DNA from: Glandiceps talaboti
Taxonomy: Eukaryota; Hemichordata; Enteropneusta; Spengelidae
Direction of reading: 5' to 3'
Assembly (NCBI RefSeq): GCF_964340395.1
Contig: NC_135549.1
Location: 14,563,342-14,627,341 of the forward strand
DNA length: 64,000 bases
Part shown: piece after piece, positions 1 through 13,200 of the stretch
Layout: every line of letters begins with the position of its first letter
Position numbering within the stretch: position 1 is the first letter of the stretch
Program-made: the position numbers and the translations under genes
Notes under the pieces: model-generated
What the model was told of the DNA's origin: nothing
Seen by the model: the letters and a program-made list of their open reading frames with translations, nothing else
Database searches by the model: none

Positions 1-3000
1 GTATTCAACTGCTGGGTAAACTTGTACTATGTTGCCTCTTTTGCCACGGACATTCAGATTATAGATACGTTGTGCTTCAGTTCCTAATGATGAAAAAATT
101 ACAGAATGTAGAGTAAAGTGAAATACCTGTGAAACACTCTCACATATATTGTGTTCATACATATTTTAGAAAATCTGTGAAACTTTGCTCATACAAAAAA
201 ATTTAGTGAAATATGTGCACATTACAAATTCTACTTTGAAAAGAAGAACGTAGATCAGACTAGATTCACAATGTTTTCTTATTTAATGTCAATATTACAT
301 TATTTTACTTCTTGGTCAGTCAAAAATAAAATCAATAAAACATATTACACTGACCTGCTGGTCTTGGCTTCAATTTGAAGAGATGTGAACGATCTTGAAA
401 GACTCGACCATATTGTGCTGTATTTATTGCCAGTCTTAAAGGAACATTTGCTGCACCAATGTCTACAGCTGGGTTATTGACAACTGGGGAATAAACACCT
501 TCATCCCTAGAAAGGAAAGAAACTTTTATTTCAGAGAATTGAGAAATACCAAAACAGACATTCCTACAATATGTAACATATTACTACTAAAGAATCACAT
601 GATCACATCATATTGCTACTTTGTAAGTCACATGACAAACATAAATTATCACATGATCATTTCATTAAAAAATTCAGCTTGGTCAACTGATATCAACAGC
701 AAAATTAGAGAGAGAAAAATTGATGAGAAAGTAAAATAATTATTCTATTTTGAGATAGGAATATGTAAATATTATACTCTGAAATATATTAAAGTGTACT
801 TACGGATTATTATTGCTAGCAGAAGTGGTATTGAACGGGTCATAGTCGTCAGTTGTAATATTATACCTGTCAACACAATAATATCATCAAATAAATGAAA
901 CTTAACAAATAGCATAAATATAACTTTTTTTTTCTAATCTAATAATTAAGCTAAAACCACTGTTGAATATTTCATATTATATGCTTTCACCATTTTCATA
1001 AGCATTGCTATAGCAACTATTTGACTTCAAATCACAGTGAAAATATTGTTTACCTTAATTTTCCAAGTTATCATAAATTTATCAGTAAAAATAGAATTCT
1101 AACAAAAGTAGTAGTTATAAATTATAATGATGACTAGTATGCCTGATAGATATTTCTGACACATTTATGTATTTTACCTTATATTCCAAAGGTTTGTAGA
1201 TTGCTATGTACTGAATAGGTTGATAAGTTGACTAAATATCCTGAATATGGCAGCCTGTCTTACCTGAACCTGAATACACATCTCCTTGTGTTCATTGGTG
1301 AAAAATATGGTAATGTCCATGTGTGATTGACAGGTTGTGTCTTACCTGAACCTGAATACACATCTCTTTGTGTTCATTGGTGGAAAGTATGGTAATGTGC
1401 ATGTGTGATTGACAGGTTGTCTTACCTGAACCTGAATACACATCTCTTTGTATTCATTGGTGGAAAGTATGGTAATGTCCATGTGTGATTGACAGGTTGT
1501 CTTACCTGAACCTGAATACACATCTCTTTGTATTCATTGATGGAAAGTATGGTAATGTCCATGTTTGATTGACAGGTTGTCTTACCTGAACCTGAATACA
1601 CATCTCTTTGTGTTCATTGGTGGAAAGTATGGTAATGTGCATGTGTGATTGACAGGTTGTCTTACCTGAACCTGAATACACATCTCTTTGTATTCATTGG
1701 TGGAAAGTATGGTAATGTGCATGTGTGATTGACAGGTTGTCTTACCTGAACCTGAATACACATCTCTTTGTGTTCATTGATGGAAAGTATGGTAATGTCC
1801 ATGTATAATTGGCAGGCATACCATCACGACTGTCACCAAGGTGATTATCACGAGTCCATGCGGCTTGTTGGCAGTCAGGTTCTTCTAGGGCTACAACACA
1901 TCTCTCTTCCACACTTTCAGTCTTGTATGGTCTACCCCAAACATGTCCACTTTGAGCTTCACAGGCATCCTTGGTTGTATAATCTGGTCAAATAAAATAT
2001 GATGGTTTTTTTACTAAATGTTAATCTCTCAAAATTAAGTAGAGAATTCCTCCCTAAAAAGTGTCAACAGTTTTGTGTCAGTATTATTCAAATAATTGAT
2101 TAGTTTTTGTTAAACCAGCCTATTTCTGTTATTTTAATTTTTTCTGTATTTCTGACACTCTAGTATACACAGTGTGTATTTCCTGTTCAATGACCCATAT
2201 AATTATGTATTCATGAAACTTATGAATAATAAACCAGTCATGTTTTTAATACATTAAAATTTCATAAAATGATTAAAGAGAAATAACCATCATTCAAAAT
2301 TTACATTTGTTCAAATATTCATAAATACCATATATAGATGGCATTGGTAAGACGTAACACAATGTTTTATCATGATATGAGATTCTATCATATTGTAAGT
2401 TTACCTGGAGCTTCTTCCAAGTAGTTGATAAAGTCAAGCCAATCTCCATCGTTGTCTTCACAATCTTGTTTGTTATTCCATCTTGACCAGTGTTTGACCT
2501 GTGTTTGGCCAGCATTGTAATATTCAATACATTCATATTTCTTCTTGACATTAAAGCTTTCTCCTTGGTAGTAGCTACAGGGTAAAATAATGATCACTTT
2601 AAATCAAAGGAAACTGTTAGTCTGATCTCAGAACTAAGTCAAAGGGGTTTGCTATAATCATCCAGTACACTGGTCTTCATTTTATTCTCAACTTATTAAA
2701 AGGTTAGTTTTGTTGCCAATTTTTTCCCATAGTTGTTATCATAATAGTTGACCTCTGAGTCTGACTACATGTGGCTTCACATTTGCAATAATTAAAGTGC
2801 TAACTAAGAGATGTTTTAAACACCTTGTTGGATGCACTGTATTATACATGTACATTGTATATTGTACAAGTGTACGTAAAATAATGTGTGTGAGATTTAA
2901 CAGTAGTGGAGGTCTACACTGGATATCAAAAAATAAATTGACTAGTAGATTTCAAATGCAATATTTGCAATGTGAAGTAGAATCATCCAAGTTGGACTTT

Positions 3001-6000
3001 GAGATAGAAAAATTGGAAAGAGAGAAGTTTACTGGGCTATAGTTAACCTACAGGCACATTTCTGCCAAACATCAGACAGACCTTCAACACATATTTCCAG
3101 AAAGCTAAAACTACACAAAATTTTCTAGTGGTGAAAATATTTAGATTTACAGTATTTCCTACATGATTACATATGTTATCATATTGGCCTAATAAGAGGA
3201 ACAGCTGACATGGTGGGAGTGTCTGGGTTTGTTTGTTTTTCACTTGTATGGAGTACACCCTCATATAACTATGTTTGTATAGTATTAATATGTCACCTCC
3301 TTCCATTGAAAAAGTGACAAGTCAGCTTTGTGGTTCCCAAAGCATGTAAATATTATAACACTTTCACTTCCATAAACTGGCCAAGGTTCCAACAAAAATA
3401 TATCATTATCAACCACAGTTACAGGGTGAAGAAATTTCAACCATACATGTCACATATTGTATTCATCAAGATTATCAAAATAACACTTTGAACAACAACC
3501 AGACATCGAAACAAGACAAACTGAAGTTTCATCAAGATTATCGAAATGACACTTTAAATAACAACCGGACATCAAAACAAGACAAACTCATGTAGAAGAA
3601 TGGTCCAAAATCAGATAATTACACAAATAATAATCAGAGTGTAAAAAAAAATTCTTTAAAGTTTACCTGCAAAGTTGCTCTTCTTGTACAAGTACAGCTA
3701 TGTCTCTCCATGGTGTAGGATGCCAGTATGGATAATAATCTCTCTCTTCTGGGCATTCATACCCACGTCTATCACCATTAGGATTCTGTCTTGTGTATAT
3801 GGCTGAACTGTATCCATTTTCGTTATCATCTAAATCCTGATCAGCTGTGAACAAACCTGTCAAGTACAAAACATTGTTATTGTTTTTAATTTCATCTTCT
3901 TCCTCTGTGTTGTTCTCATTTTAGTGAGAATATGTTTAGTCTTCTGCAATAAAAATTACTCTCATTTTACTACCACTAAACATTTTTTTCACATTCTGGA
4001 TACAAATATTTCTAGAATTAGTTATTTACATTTTTATTGCATATATCTTACAATTAAGACCATAAATAGTTATACCATGTATATTTTCTTTTCATTCGTC
4101 CTTAGACAAAAGCTGACAGAATTTGATTCTGAATGTATTACATGTACAACTGAGCAAAAAAACTTGGGTTATATTCAGAAAGAGGATTACATAAGAACTC
4201 TTTGATAAATGAAACTGACATAATTAACTCTGTAGGAATATGCAAATAGAATTAATTGGATGGTATGGAATTTGGTCCTAATCCTAGTGATTTAAGACAT
4301 TTTCTAAATTCCACTCTCAGTAAAATAACATCCAGCATGAAAACACAAACAGAATGTGAAACCTACATTGAGTATGAACTCTGTACCACCACCGATATGA
4401 TGTAATTTACAATACCACCATATACTTTGAAAGAAATTTTTTTGTTTGATTTTTCAAATTTTCCTTGTGAAGTCCTATCAAGAGATGTGTACACTGTGTG
4501 TGTGTGATAAACCTGATACAAAATATTTTGAACCAGCAGTGTTCCAAAATATTATTTTTAATATTGAGGTGTGCACATACCTTCATTCCTTTCTCTGTTA
4601 TAACATTTATCATACCACTCCCATTGTTCCTGTAATACTCTGTCAGTGTCGATGTTGTTACTTTTTCTATTGTCTTTTTGATTTTTGCTTTCATCTAGGT
4701 TATTTATAGGAGTGTGTTGTGGAGTGTCTGTGTTCTCACCATTCCGTAGTGTATCAGCCGTCCCTATAACAAAGAAATTATAAATAATTTTATATTGTGA
4801 TGTGATTTTTAGTTTAAAATGAATATACTTTTTATTCATTTTTTTCATACACATTTGGAGGTGGAAACAAGCCAACAGATACTTACTGCTGTGGACAGGC
4901 AAGTGGATGGATAGCCTTTGTTACAATCATAAATAAAGTTACAAAATGTTTAGTAAATTAATGTAACTTTATATCACAAATTAGACACATTTTGTGTAAT
5001 TAAATTTTTTTACTGCTAAAAATGTTAAAAATTCTAATTAATTGGAAAAATGCAAAAACAATTTTTTATACAGAATATCTTTGACATTGCAAATAAAGTT
5101 ATTACTATTTTGGGTGAAAGGTTTTGATATTCAAGTTATATTTTACCTTTTAAAAACTTCAATATATGTGTTAATCCTGTTTTTTTCTTCATCTCACAAT
5201 ATGAATCATTTACTTTTTTAAACAACATTTCTGTTTCAAGATATATAAAATCACTTTTGTTTCCAACTGTAAGAATTGAAATATGGTGTTTAACAAAACA
5301 GTTATTGTATTTTATGGGTACTATGCCGTAAATGGAGTAAACAACATTCCCATATGTTTAGTTGGTTGCTGCCTGTAAAAAAAAAATCCATTTCTTAGTC
5401 TTTTAGTGAGGTAAGTTGTGACTGATGACCAAACAATGTATTGTTTCTCACCTTTAGCTGAGTTGACATCATCCTGACACATATACTGTAATACTAAGTT
5501 ACAATTTGTCTTATGTGGATCTGTGTCTTCACTGCCACCACAACCATGTTGATTTGTCCATTCCAACATCAATTCACTCTCTGCTTGACTACTGCTCTGA
5601 AAATATTGCTGTAAATAAGATTTGAGATTAAAACATTACATTTCACATGTCATCCTTTAATGTTTGGATGTTGCAGTGTAACTTTAAGCCGAAGGTGTAA
5701 ATCTTTGAATGTGTAGTTTAATTTAAGTTCATAGCAAAAAGGGCATAAATTTATTACTTTTTTACATATAGTTGCCGAAAACTGTTTATACAATATGCTT
5801 GATGTTTTCCAACAGTGGTCTTTCATCTACAGCTGTTCAAAGAACTTGAAATGAACATTTAGTGAATATTATGGTAAATATATTAGAAAACATAAACTTT
5901 ACTTATTATAAAGTCAAAATTAAAATGAATTCTTTCAATCTCATTTTATGTACGGAGTGGTCATCTGTAAAATCCAGCAATTGAACTTTTTCTTGCATCT

Positions 6001-7496
6001 TAGTGTACTATGAAAACACTAATCCGATTGGTCTTTTTCTTCAATATATCTGACTTTATTGTATCTGTCTACTGTACAGTTCAATAAGTTTCCACTATAA
6101 ACTGTCGTGCACACTGCATACCATCCGATCACATCTAATTTTTCCATAGAAAGGTAGGAATTCTGTCTGACATATTGAAAGGCAGATCAGCTATCATCTA
6201 TTTCAATCACTAATCCTCTGTCAATCACTGTTCTCATTCCATGAGATTAACATTACTTTCTCTGGAATTCCTTAAGCTTTGTGAAAGTTGAAAGTTTTAC
6301 ACCATCACAATTATGCCTGAAACATCTCTTGTGAAACATCTGGAAATGTCATAAATGCCATATTTGCTCACATACAAAACAAACTACATGCTAATGATAG
6401 GATTATTCTAGTTTCACGCTAACAATAGGATTATTCTAGTTTCACAAATCAGTATTTCAAACTCTGTGGTACGTGATTACCACCAACTGTCAAGCTCTAT
6501 GGTAATTGATTCTATTGTCCAGACACAAATTAAGTTAGCTTCTTAACTAAGAGTTGAAAAAAAAGAAAAAATGTTGACTGAGACAGGATGGAAAAACAAA
6601 ATCCTCTTACAATGAGTGCACTAATTGTTACCATAGTTAGTATAAGATACTTACCATTCTGTATTGATCAGATTCATCATCAGCAGACTCGTCAGTAGCG
6701 TCGCCTACATTATAACCACCACGGGCATTGTTCTGTCAAACAGCAATGAAATTAAAACTATTAGAAAACTTTCAAACTATAAAACTTTTATCTCATAAAA
6801 ATCCTTGTTTTTAGATACAAAACAAACAACAATATAATACACAAGTGTCCTTCATTAGCTGAAGTTAGTGTTGTTGTTTTTTTGCTCATTGCTACTACCC
6901 TCAGCGTGAATATTTCCTGTCAACAGCAAATATAAATCAAAGCTTTCACTAAACTTAGAAAGTGTCACGTCAATGGTACAAAAGTGTTGTTTTCCAAAAA
7001 GCCACAACAAGTCAACAGATAAGCCCTCATTAGCTTAGCTGACGTAGGTACATTCCTTCAGTTTTGTTTGTTGCTTTTTATAACACCTGTGAAAGGCATA
7101 CCTTAGTTTAGAATGTAATTCTGATTACAGCCTTGTCTTTTGTGATTTACTTATTTCTTTTTGTCTTTGTGCAATACATGTCTAAAGCTGATTATTCTAC
7201 ACATCACGTCATACAGATTGTACAAGCTATTGTTTTCTACTTTGCAAGGTAATTACACCATGCTGTTCATGACATTAACTTACAACTATTCCCACGCTGG
7301 TCATATTGAAAATGTCACGAAGTCTTAAATAACAACTAGAAATAATGCTTACCTGTGAATCAAAAACTCTATTGCCGTTTGTTCGTGTTGCTGATTGCTC
7401 ATTAAGTCTATTGTTTGAGCCTCTTGGGTTGTGTAAATAAATATCTGCATGTGACATTGCCAGCAAGGCCGCTAACAGATAAATGTACTTGGCCAT
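1..7496 (-). CDS. DD3-3-like secreted or membrane protein, paralogue A (3' end outside window)
   Basis: Spliced gene read on the minus strand; coding exons 7353-7496, 6655-6732, 5452-5608, 4581-4763, 3667-3856, 2405-2574, 1746-1983, 804-866, 355-506 and 1-83 (continues left). All junctions are GT-AG and phases close, giving 486 residues. The start at 7496 opens a signal peptide ([17 protein letters not shown], likely cut before DIYLHNPRG). The N-terminus [13 protein letters not shown], then [14 protein letters not shown], then [10 protein letters not shown] and LQYMC, are hallmarks of the DD3-3 family, first named in Dictyostelium; the molecular function of the family is not established. Later blocks ([29 protein letters not shown]) match paralogue B. 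Differences from B are an acidic insert (residues about 58-71, [14 protein letters not shown]), an Asn/Lys-rich insert after the LQYMC block, and different introns in the 5' third. The true C-terminus is not visible, so a transmembrane anchor like that of B can only be presumed. Confidence 0.87.
1259..1816 (-). repeat. 80-bp tandem array of exon 3' end plus 5' splice site (7 donor copies)
   Basis: On the plus strand the block beginning CTTACCTGAACCTGAATACA recurs at 1259, 1341, 1421, 1501, 1581, 1661 and 1741 (spacing 82 then 80 bp five times). The copy at 1741 is the real 3' end of the gene A exon 1746-1983 with its donor CAG|GTAAGAC. The other six lie inside the following intron. Each unit is essentially the last ~70 nt of that exon plus the first bases of the intron; each keeps an open frame for about the same 23 residues and an intact GTAAG donor. 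Copies differ by only a few substitutions, so the expansion is recent or homogenised. Confidence 0.95.
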
Positions 7497-7508
7497 ATTT
7501 GAGATGAT
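7497..7508 (-). other. 5' UTR segment just upstream of the gene A start codon
   Basis: On the minus strand the ATG at 7496 is preceded by ATCATCTCAAAT, which follows a good 3' splice site (tcattgtag) ending at 7509. This indicates that the first coding exon carries only 12 nt of leader and that a non-coding exon lies upstream. Confidence 0.6.
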
Positions 7509-9824
7509 CTACAATGATGGGAATTAGGAGAGAAATGAAAACAATGTTTGGCGAATTAAGGAGAAAAGTTGTGATAAAAGATTGAGTTTGACCTTATAAA
7601 TTATATATCAAAGTAAAAATAACAATATTGCAAATTTGTAAAAATACTTCTGGAAACTTCCTGGTATTGTTCAGCAGAGAATCACTTAGGAAGCCATCAT
7701 TATTTATGGTGAGGGAGGCATTAAAAAGTCCATATCAACAGGTGGGGGGGGGGGTACTAAAAATTTGTTTGACTGTATACCATCACATTTGCACATTACA
7801 TCAAGTCCACAGGATAGCACAAGGGGACATAGTTTTGGTCCTAAATTTTCAATACGTTTCAACAGTAGGAGGTACTTATTGTGGTTTCCTTCTATCATTT
7901 TAACCTAAATGTTATTGAACAGTGCAGGGGGTTGTGATTATGCTCTTGGCAGTATCATGGATATATGTTATGACTATGTATATACATATATTGACAATGG
8001 AATGGATGCAAGTGGCTGCAAGATTTTGGGTGGGGTGTGTGTGTGCGTGTGGGGGGGGGGGGGGGGGCTATACTTCTTCAAAATACCCATGCTGGGTATT
8101 TATTATAAATCAAAGGGGATCAAATTTTCAATGTAGCTATTCATTTGAATCTGTGCCCCCCCCCCCACCGTAAATAATGACAGCTCCCTTAATTTCTAAC
8201 CCATGACTGTGACTGTCTATGTCTCTGGACCTGTGACTGCAGAATTTGTTCTAGAGGTAGAATGGGATTCACAGATTCCAGTCATGTAGACACCAGTACA
8301 ATCCCAAAGAATCTCATTTCAGGAGGTCCGGTGGTCTTGGGTTACCAGTTCAATGTTCAGTTTTAGTGTGATCTTATACTAATCATAAACGATTTATAGG
8401 GTCATACTTTTGTTCTGTACCAAATATTTCTATAACTCTGCCAGACAACTGTTTTACCCAACTCCTAAATGTTAATCCTAATTCTAACTAATAACAGCTC
8501 TATGATAACAGCACAGACAAGGAAGAAACCTTGTCTGTGGATATTAGTGACTGGTTTTGATAGTAACCAAAATCAATGAATTGCTTTGTTTAAAAATGAT
8601 TTGTAGGACCATACCATAAAATGTTGAATATATGAAAATAAAGATGTGATGACTAGGACATTGAACAAACTTGTATACTGAGTTGTTTTAGCACCAATGT
8701 GGTTATTATGAGAGGTAACACAGTGTTTTGAAAAAAAAAAGGTTCAAGGCTAATTTTTAGCTACTAGAGACACTCATTCCTGGCTACCATAGATTTACAT
8801 GTGACTATAGACAATGGTGCTCAGTTTGTCTGTTCTCAACTGTGGCGTAAAATTTAATTTTTTTTATAGTAATATCTAGGCATGGTATAAGCATGGATGT
8901 ATAAGTCATGTATTCAGTCACAAGTCTTAGGTGATTCACTAAGTTCTACTTTTCCGTGTTGTTTCATAGTAAAGTTTCCACTGCCCACACATATAACTAT
9001 ATATGGTCATGCAACACTCCAGAAAGCAAGGGTGAAGCAGGGATGGACAAAGAACAGTTCTTTCCATTCTATTGTGTGTAACTTCATTATGCAATATACC
9101 CTTATTAACTGATACAAAGCGATACTGAACAACAGCATTGCAGCAGCAGCAGAGAACAAGGTCGTTGGTTTCTTGACCATACAGATATTTCGTTATGTAT
9201 TTTTTTTAAATTATATATTATGATGTTATTACATATGTTGATTCAAGATATTTGTTCAATTGCAATAAAAGTGGTGCACAGTGTGTAAATAAAACATAAA
9301 TTGAAGTTATGGTGGGAATCATCTGATACACTACAACATTACTTTGCAAAATACATTCCCTTTCTTTTTACAATTAAAAACTCTATATTATTGGTTTGTT
9401 TTCCATCCATTACATTAGTAATGAAAAATATATATGCTTGCAAACTGGTTATATTATATTTACAAGTACAAAGTAAAAGAAATGAAAAAAAAACAACAAC
9501 ACATAAATGACCACAGATTATGAAACAATGAAAGTATATCAACGTTTGTCAGTGGCCGAAAGGCTAAGGGCAAAATGTCCGAAGAAATTTAGCCACCCCG
9601 ACTATCATCAATCCCGGTCATCAACCAACAACGCAATGGTACGGTACATGGTGTGCATGCCTCGCTAGCTTATGCGTAAGCGAGGCGGTGGTGACAACAA
9701 TCTCACGCTCACCCTAAGTACATAATAACAGTCACTTACAAAACAGTGTGCTATGATCTTCGTCGATCACAGGGTGTAAACAGCAAAACTTAAGAGATAC
9801 AAACAGTGCCAAGGTACAACTTAC
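7509..9824 (-). other. Leader intron of gene A
   Basis: No coding exon was found here. It contains a G-run at 8050-8068, a C-run around 8156-8167, and A/T-rich DNA. Near its upstream end (9546-9571) is a short stretch resembling the head of the tRNA-derived SINE seen at 43.3 kb, and at 9659-9686 a GC-rich interrupted hairpin (GCCTC...GCTTA-TGCG-TAAGC...GAGGC). Confidence 0.4.
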
Positions 9825-9900
9825 CGATAACTCTTTTCCAATCTCCTCGCCTGAGTTAGAGTAAAGAAGCCCTACAAGTGACACTGACACAAAACGTTGT
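9825..9900 (-). other. Predicted 5' non-coding exon of gene A
   Basis: A strong donor, TTATCG followed by GTAAGT, sits at 9825/9824 on the minus strand and pairs with the acceptor at 7509, giving a 2.3-kb leader intron (7509-9824). The donor-proximal end is supported by the splice site; the upstream end (transcription start) is a guess, as no TATA box is evident on this strand. Confidence 0.45.
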
Positions 9901-9980
9901 AACTTTACTATAGATGACTATCCTACCAACGTAACGATCCTATGATTTCCGGGTATTAGATTAGTCATCCGTCGAATCAC

Positions 9981-9988
9981 TGACGTCA
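9981..9988. promoter_or_regulatory. Palindromic CRE (TGACGTCA)
   Basis: This exact 8-bp consensus for CREB/ATF-type bZIP dimers lies in the middle of the divergent promoter, where it could act on both genes. Binding is not demonstrated. Confidence 0.5.
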
Positions 9989-10159
9989 TAGACTTTAGAA
10001 TCTATGCGCGTCACTTTGTAATCTCCTTTTTAAGTAAAATTTACATTTTATATGACAGATAACAGACACTGGCGTCACAGTAAACGCTAATTTAGACAAT
10101 GATTACTTAAAATAAACTATTATTCTCAGTTGCAAACCTTTTTTCTATGGGCGGACGGA

Positions 10160-10166
10160 TATAAAG
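10160..10166 (+). promoter_or_regulatory. Candidate TATA box of gene B
   Basis: TATAAAG in the orientation of gene B. It would place transcription start near 10190 and leave a leader of about 100 nt before the ATG at 10293. Confidence 0.4.
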
Positions 10167-10292
10167 TAGTGATAAGACACTCGGTGAAGAGGAACCCACG
10201 CAAGTTCATAACAAGTCGTCTTTACCGTCACGCTGGTCGTGACTGCCATCATACTTGCACTCTTGTTTTTAAGACTAATTTCTTGAGAAAAT

Positions 10293-13200
10293 ATGAAGAT
10301 GTACATGTTTACAGTATATTCCTTGTTGGTCCTCGGTGCCTATGCAGACATATATCTCCACAATCCACGGTAAGTGTCAACAAATACACGTACTTGTAAT
10401 GCTAACAGCCAACACAATGTTACAGTTACACCACAGTCCCTCTATCTAATGTCCTAATGTTTTGTACGACAGTCCCGATCCCACGGTCGATGTGTGTATC
10501 GCACGTTCTACAGGTGCAGAATTCCCGATGTTTCGTTTGATACTTAAATAAATAAACTTTTGTTACAAAATCGGCAAAGGTATTTATATAAGGGGTTCGA
10601 GACTTCGAATTTTTTTGGGTAAGTTTCTCATGTATTTGTAAGTATGAGTGTATAGTATACAAAAGTTATTCGAACATTGATAACACATGTAAGTTGTAAC
10701 AAAAAAGAATATTGCTTTATTATTAGTGAATTTGTATTCGAGCTGTTTTCTATCCCTTTCCTCCGAATATTGTCGAATAACGTAAGGAAAAGGAAACATT
10801 TTCAGCATCTTCGGAAAAAAAACCCGCGTGCAGTCATGATTCATTTTTAGAAAGATAGCATGAAGAAATGTAAAAAAAAAATAGATTTAAAAAAAAAATT
10901 CAAAACACACAAAGGAAAATAAATAATGTTTCATTACCTTGGGTTAAAAGTAACGAAATGAAGAGCAAAGTTAATAAAACAATTTTGTAGTGAATAGTTT
11001 ATGCATCTCTCCTTTTCCTAGATTTTTGTATCTATTGAAGTGTTAACTTTGATGGAATTAAAAAGGAACACAGCATCTCAAACAATCAAAAACAACCTTC
11101 AAAATATCATATAACATTAAAAGAAAAGACCAATGGTACAAACATCTGTAAATTGAGTGTTATTTTGTAAATTTATTTTGTGTGTTGTTAAGTACAAAAT
11201 TACAGAATAGTAAAAACACTTTGATTAGAATTTGGGAGAATTCTAGAAATTATAAGTATATGTGTGTTGTGATTATTGTGCATTTCTTGTGTATGAGTAT
11301 GAGTATGAGAACAAGGCGGCTATGTTTATATGATTTTAATGATTCTAATATTTTATTTTTATGTTTTTATTCAATTTTGACAGAGGCAGCAATAACAGAC
11401 TTGATGAAAACACAAGGAACAGGCAGAATGCAAATAGGTAAGTTTTGGACATACTAAATTACATTCTGTAAGAGTTTCAGAGAGAACCAAACCTATCAAA
11501 TCTTTCTGATTGATAATGATAATGTCAATTTATTTGTCCAAAGTTTCCTCAAAATTATTTCCAGTTAAGTTCAAATACAAAAAAAAAAGTTGGGTTTGAA
11601 TAAAATTTTACTATATTTGTTCATTCACTTACATTTTCTCTATGTATTTTGTTTTTTAGATTATTTGACTCACAGAATAATAATCGAGGTGGTTATAATG
11701 TTGGCGGCTTGTATTACTATGAAGGCTCTACTCTACAAATAGAATGGTAAGTACCTGGTACAATGTACAGACTAACAATTTAGTCCTGGAGAAAGTTTCA
11801 TATGATGTACTGTCATTCACAGTCATAGATCGTACATGAAAGGGTACAGGGGGTTTATATCACAATTGAATAAATACCAAATGGTAGCAAAATTCATCAT
11901 CATTCTAGAAATTATAGGGATGCTTGTAGGTATTCAGGAAAAGAGGCTTACAATGTAAAAAGGGCTAAGATTGCAAATCTTGACAGGAACAATTATTTTT
12001 TGGTAATTTGGTATTTGATTGCATGTCAAAAGTTACTAGATATGAACATTTCAACTTAGAGTCAACACATTTTTAGGGTTTTCCCTCATTCACAGCATCA
12101 CTTCCAAATTTTGTTTGACTCTGTGAGTAGAAATTTTCATTTGAAACTATGAACCCAGAGTACATGAACATTCAGTTGTTCAAAAGTTATTATTTTTACC
12201 TCCCAACATTTTGCCAGCAGTATAGCATCTATCAACCTTATCTGTTTTTTGGTTTTGATTCTTCAATCAACACCATAGTATTTCATATTTCTAAACTATA
12301 TAAGAATAACTTTAAAAAATATATCTTTCTAAGAAAAATAGGCAGTTTGCATCTAAGTTGAATAACTCACTAGAGTACTGATATCATAGAACAAATACAA
12401 TGTTTCACAGTTTGGGACTTGCAAGGAGAGACAAGGCAAACAAAATCAATTGGGACTGATTTCACTGCATTATCTGTGTGTATCATCTAGAAGTCTAGAT
12501 GTTTCAACTGTTTGGAATCTGAAGATGTTACATGTAAAGTCAAAAAGTTATACTGCCAGACAGAAATTTGCAACAAATTCATGCCGTATCCAGTATCAGT
12601 CAAGATATTCTAGCTCAAATTAGTTCCATCAAACTTGTGGGAAAAAAGTATATTAGATTTCTATCTCGGCCAGCTACCATGCTGTGTTGGTGTTTTATTA
12701 CAGACATTCTGAAAATATAATAATGATCATACTTGGGTGGAAATGTTGAATGTTTCTGAAGGTCAAAGATATAGATTGCAATTGAAAAAACCATGAAGGT
12801 GTTGCATGTATTTTAGTGGTGGAGGCAGATTAAGAAATGACTTTAAGAAAGTGTTTTATCTTGTACTTACATTGCATGTAGTTAAATGTGTGAAGTTTAG
12901 GTGAGGCCAAAGACAATCCCACCAATGTTTACCTCCATATCTTTAGAAAGTATGGAAAAAACCACAAAAATATCCTTTTTTGCAAGTTTTCCCTATCAGC
13001 TATGTGGAACAGCATAATTATGCATCTTGTAAGCTAATAATAATAATCTGTATTCACTAAACCAAACAACACCTTGCAAGGACCCCACCCCCTCTTTTTT
13101 TGTGTGAGGAGACTTAATTGGGGTGCATGAATGGCACCATACCACTAATACTAACATTGTTTTTATCTTTAAAGTTTTGACCATATATGGTCATTGTAAC

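Larger units (their letters stand above)
9826..10292. promoter_or_regulatory. Shared head-to-head promoter of DD3-3-like genes A and B
   Basis: Gene A leaves leftwards from about 9.9 kb and gene B starts coding at 10293, so under 470 bp, leaders included, serve both. A perfect palindromic CRE, TGACGTCA, is at 9981-9988, and CGTCA half-sites occur at 10009-10013, 10073-10077 and 10226-10230. TATAAAG at 10160-10166 is correctly oriented for gene B, 127 bp before its ATG. An inverted repeat GTCACG-5-CGTGAC lies at 10227-10243, probably in the gene B leader. Function is inferred from position and motifs only. Confidence 0.6.

Noticed and set aside
1259-1816. CRISPR-like array of regular repeats
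   Set aside because: Units are continuous 80-bp tandem copies without distinct spacers, derived from an adjacent exon, in a eukaryotic gene.
7425-7496. Gene A as a copper monooxygenase (LPMO) with mature N-terminal His
   Set aside because: The signal peptide ends in SHA, so cleavage most likely falls after Ala and before Asp as in paralogue B (AYA before D), leaving no N-terminal His.
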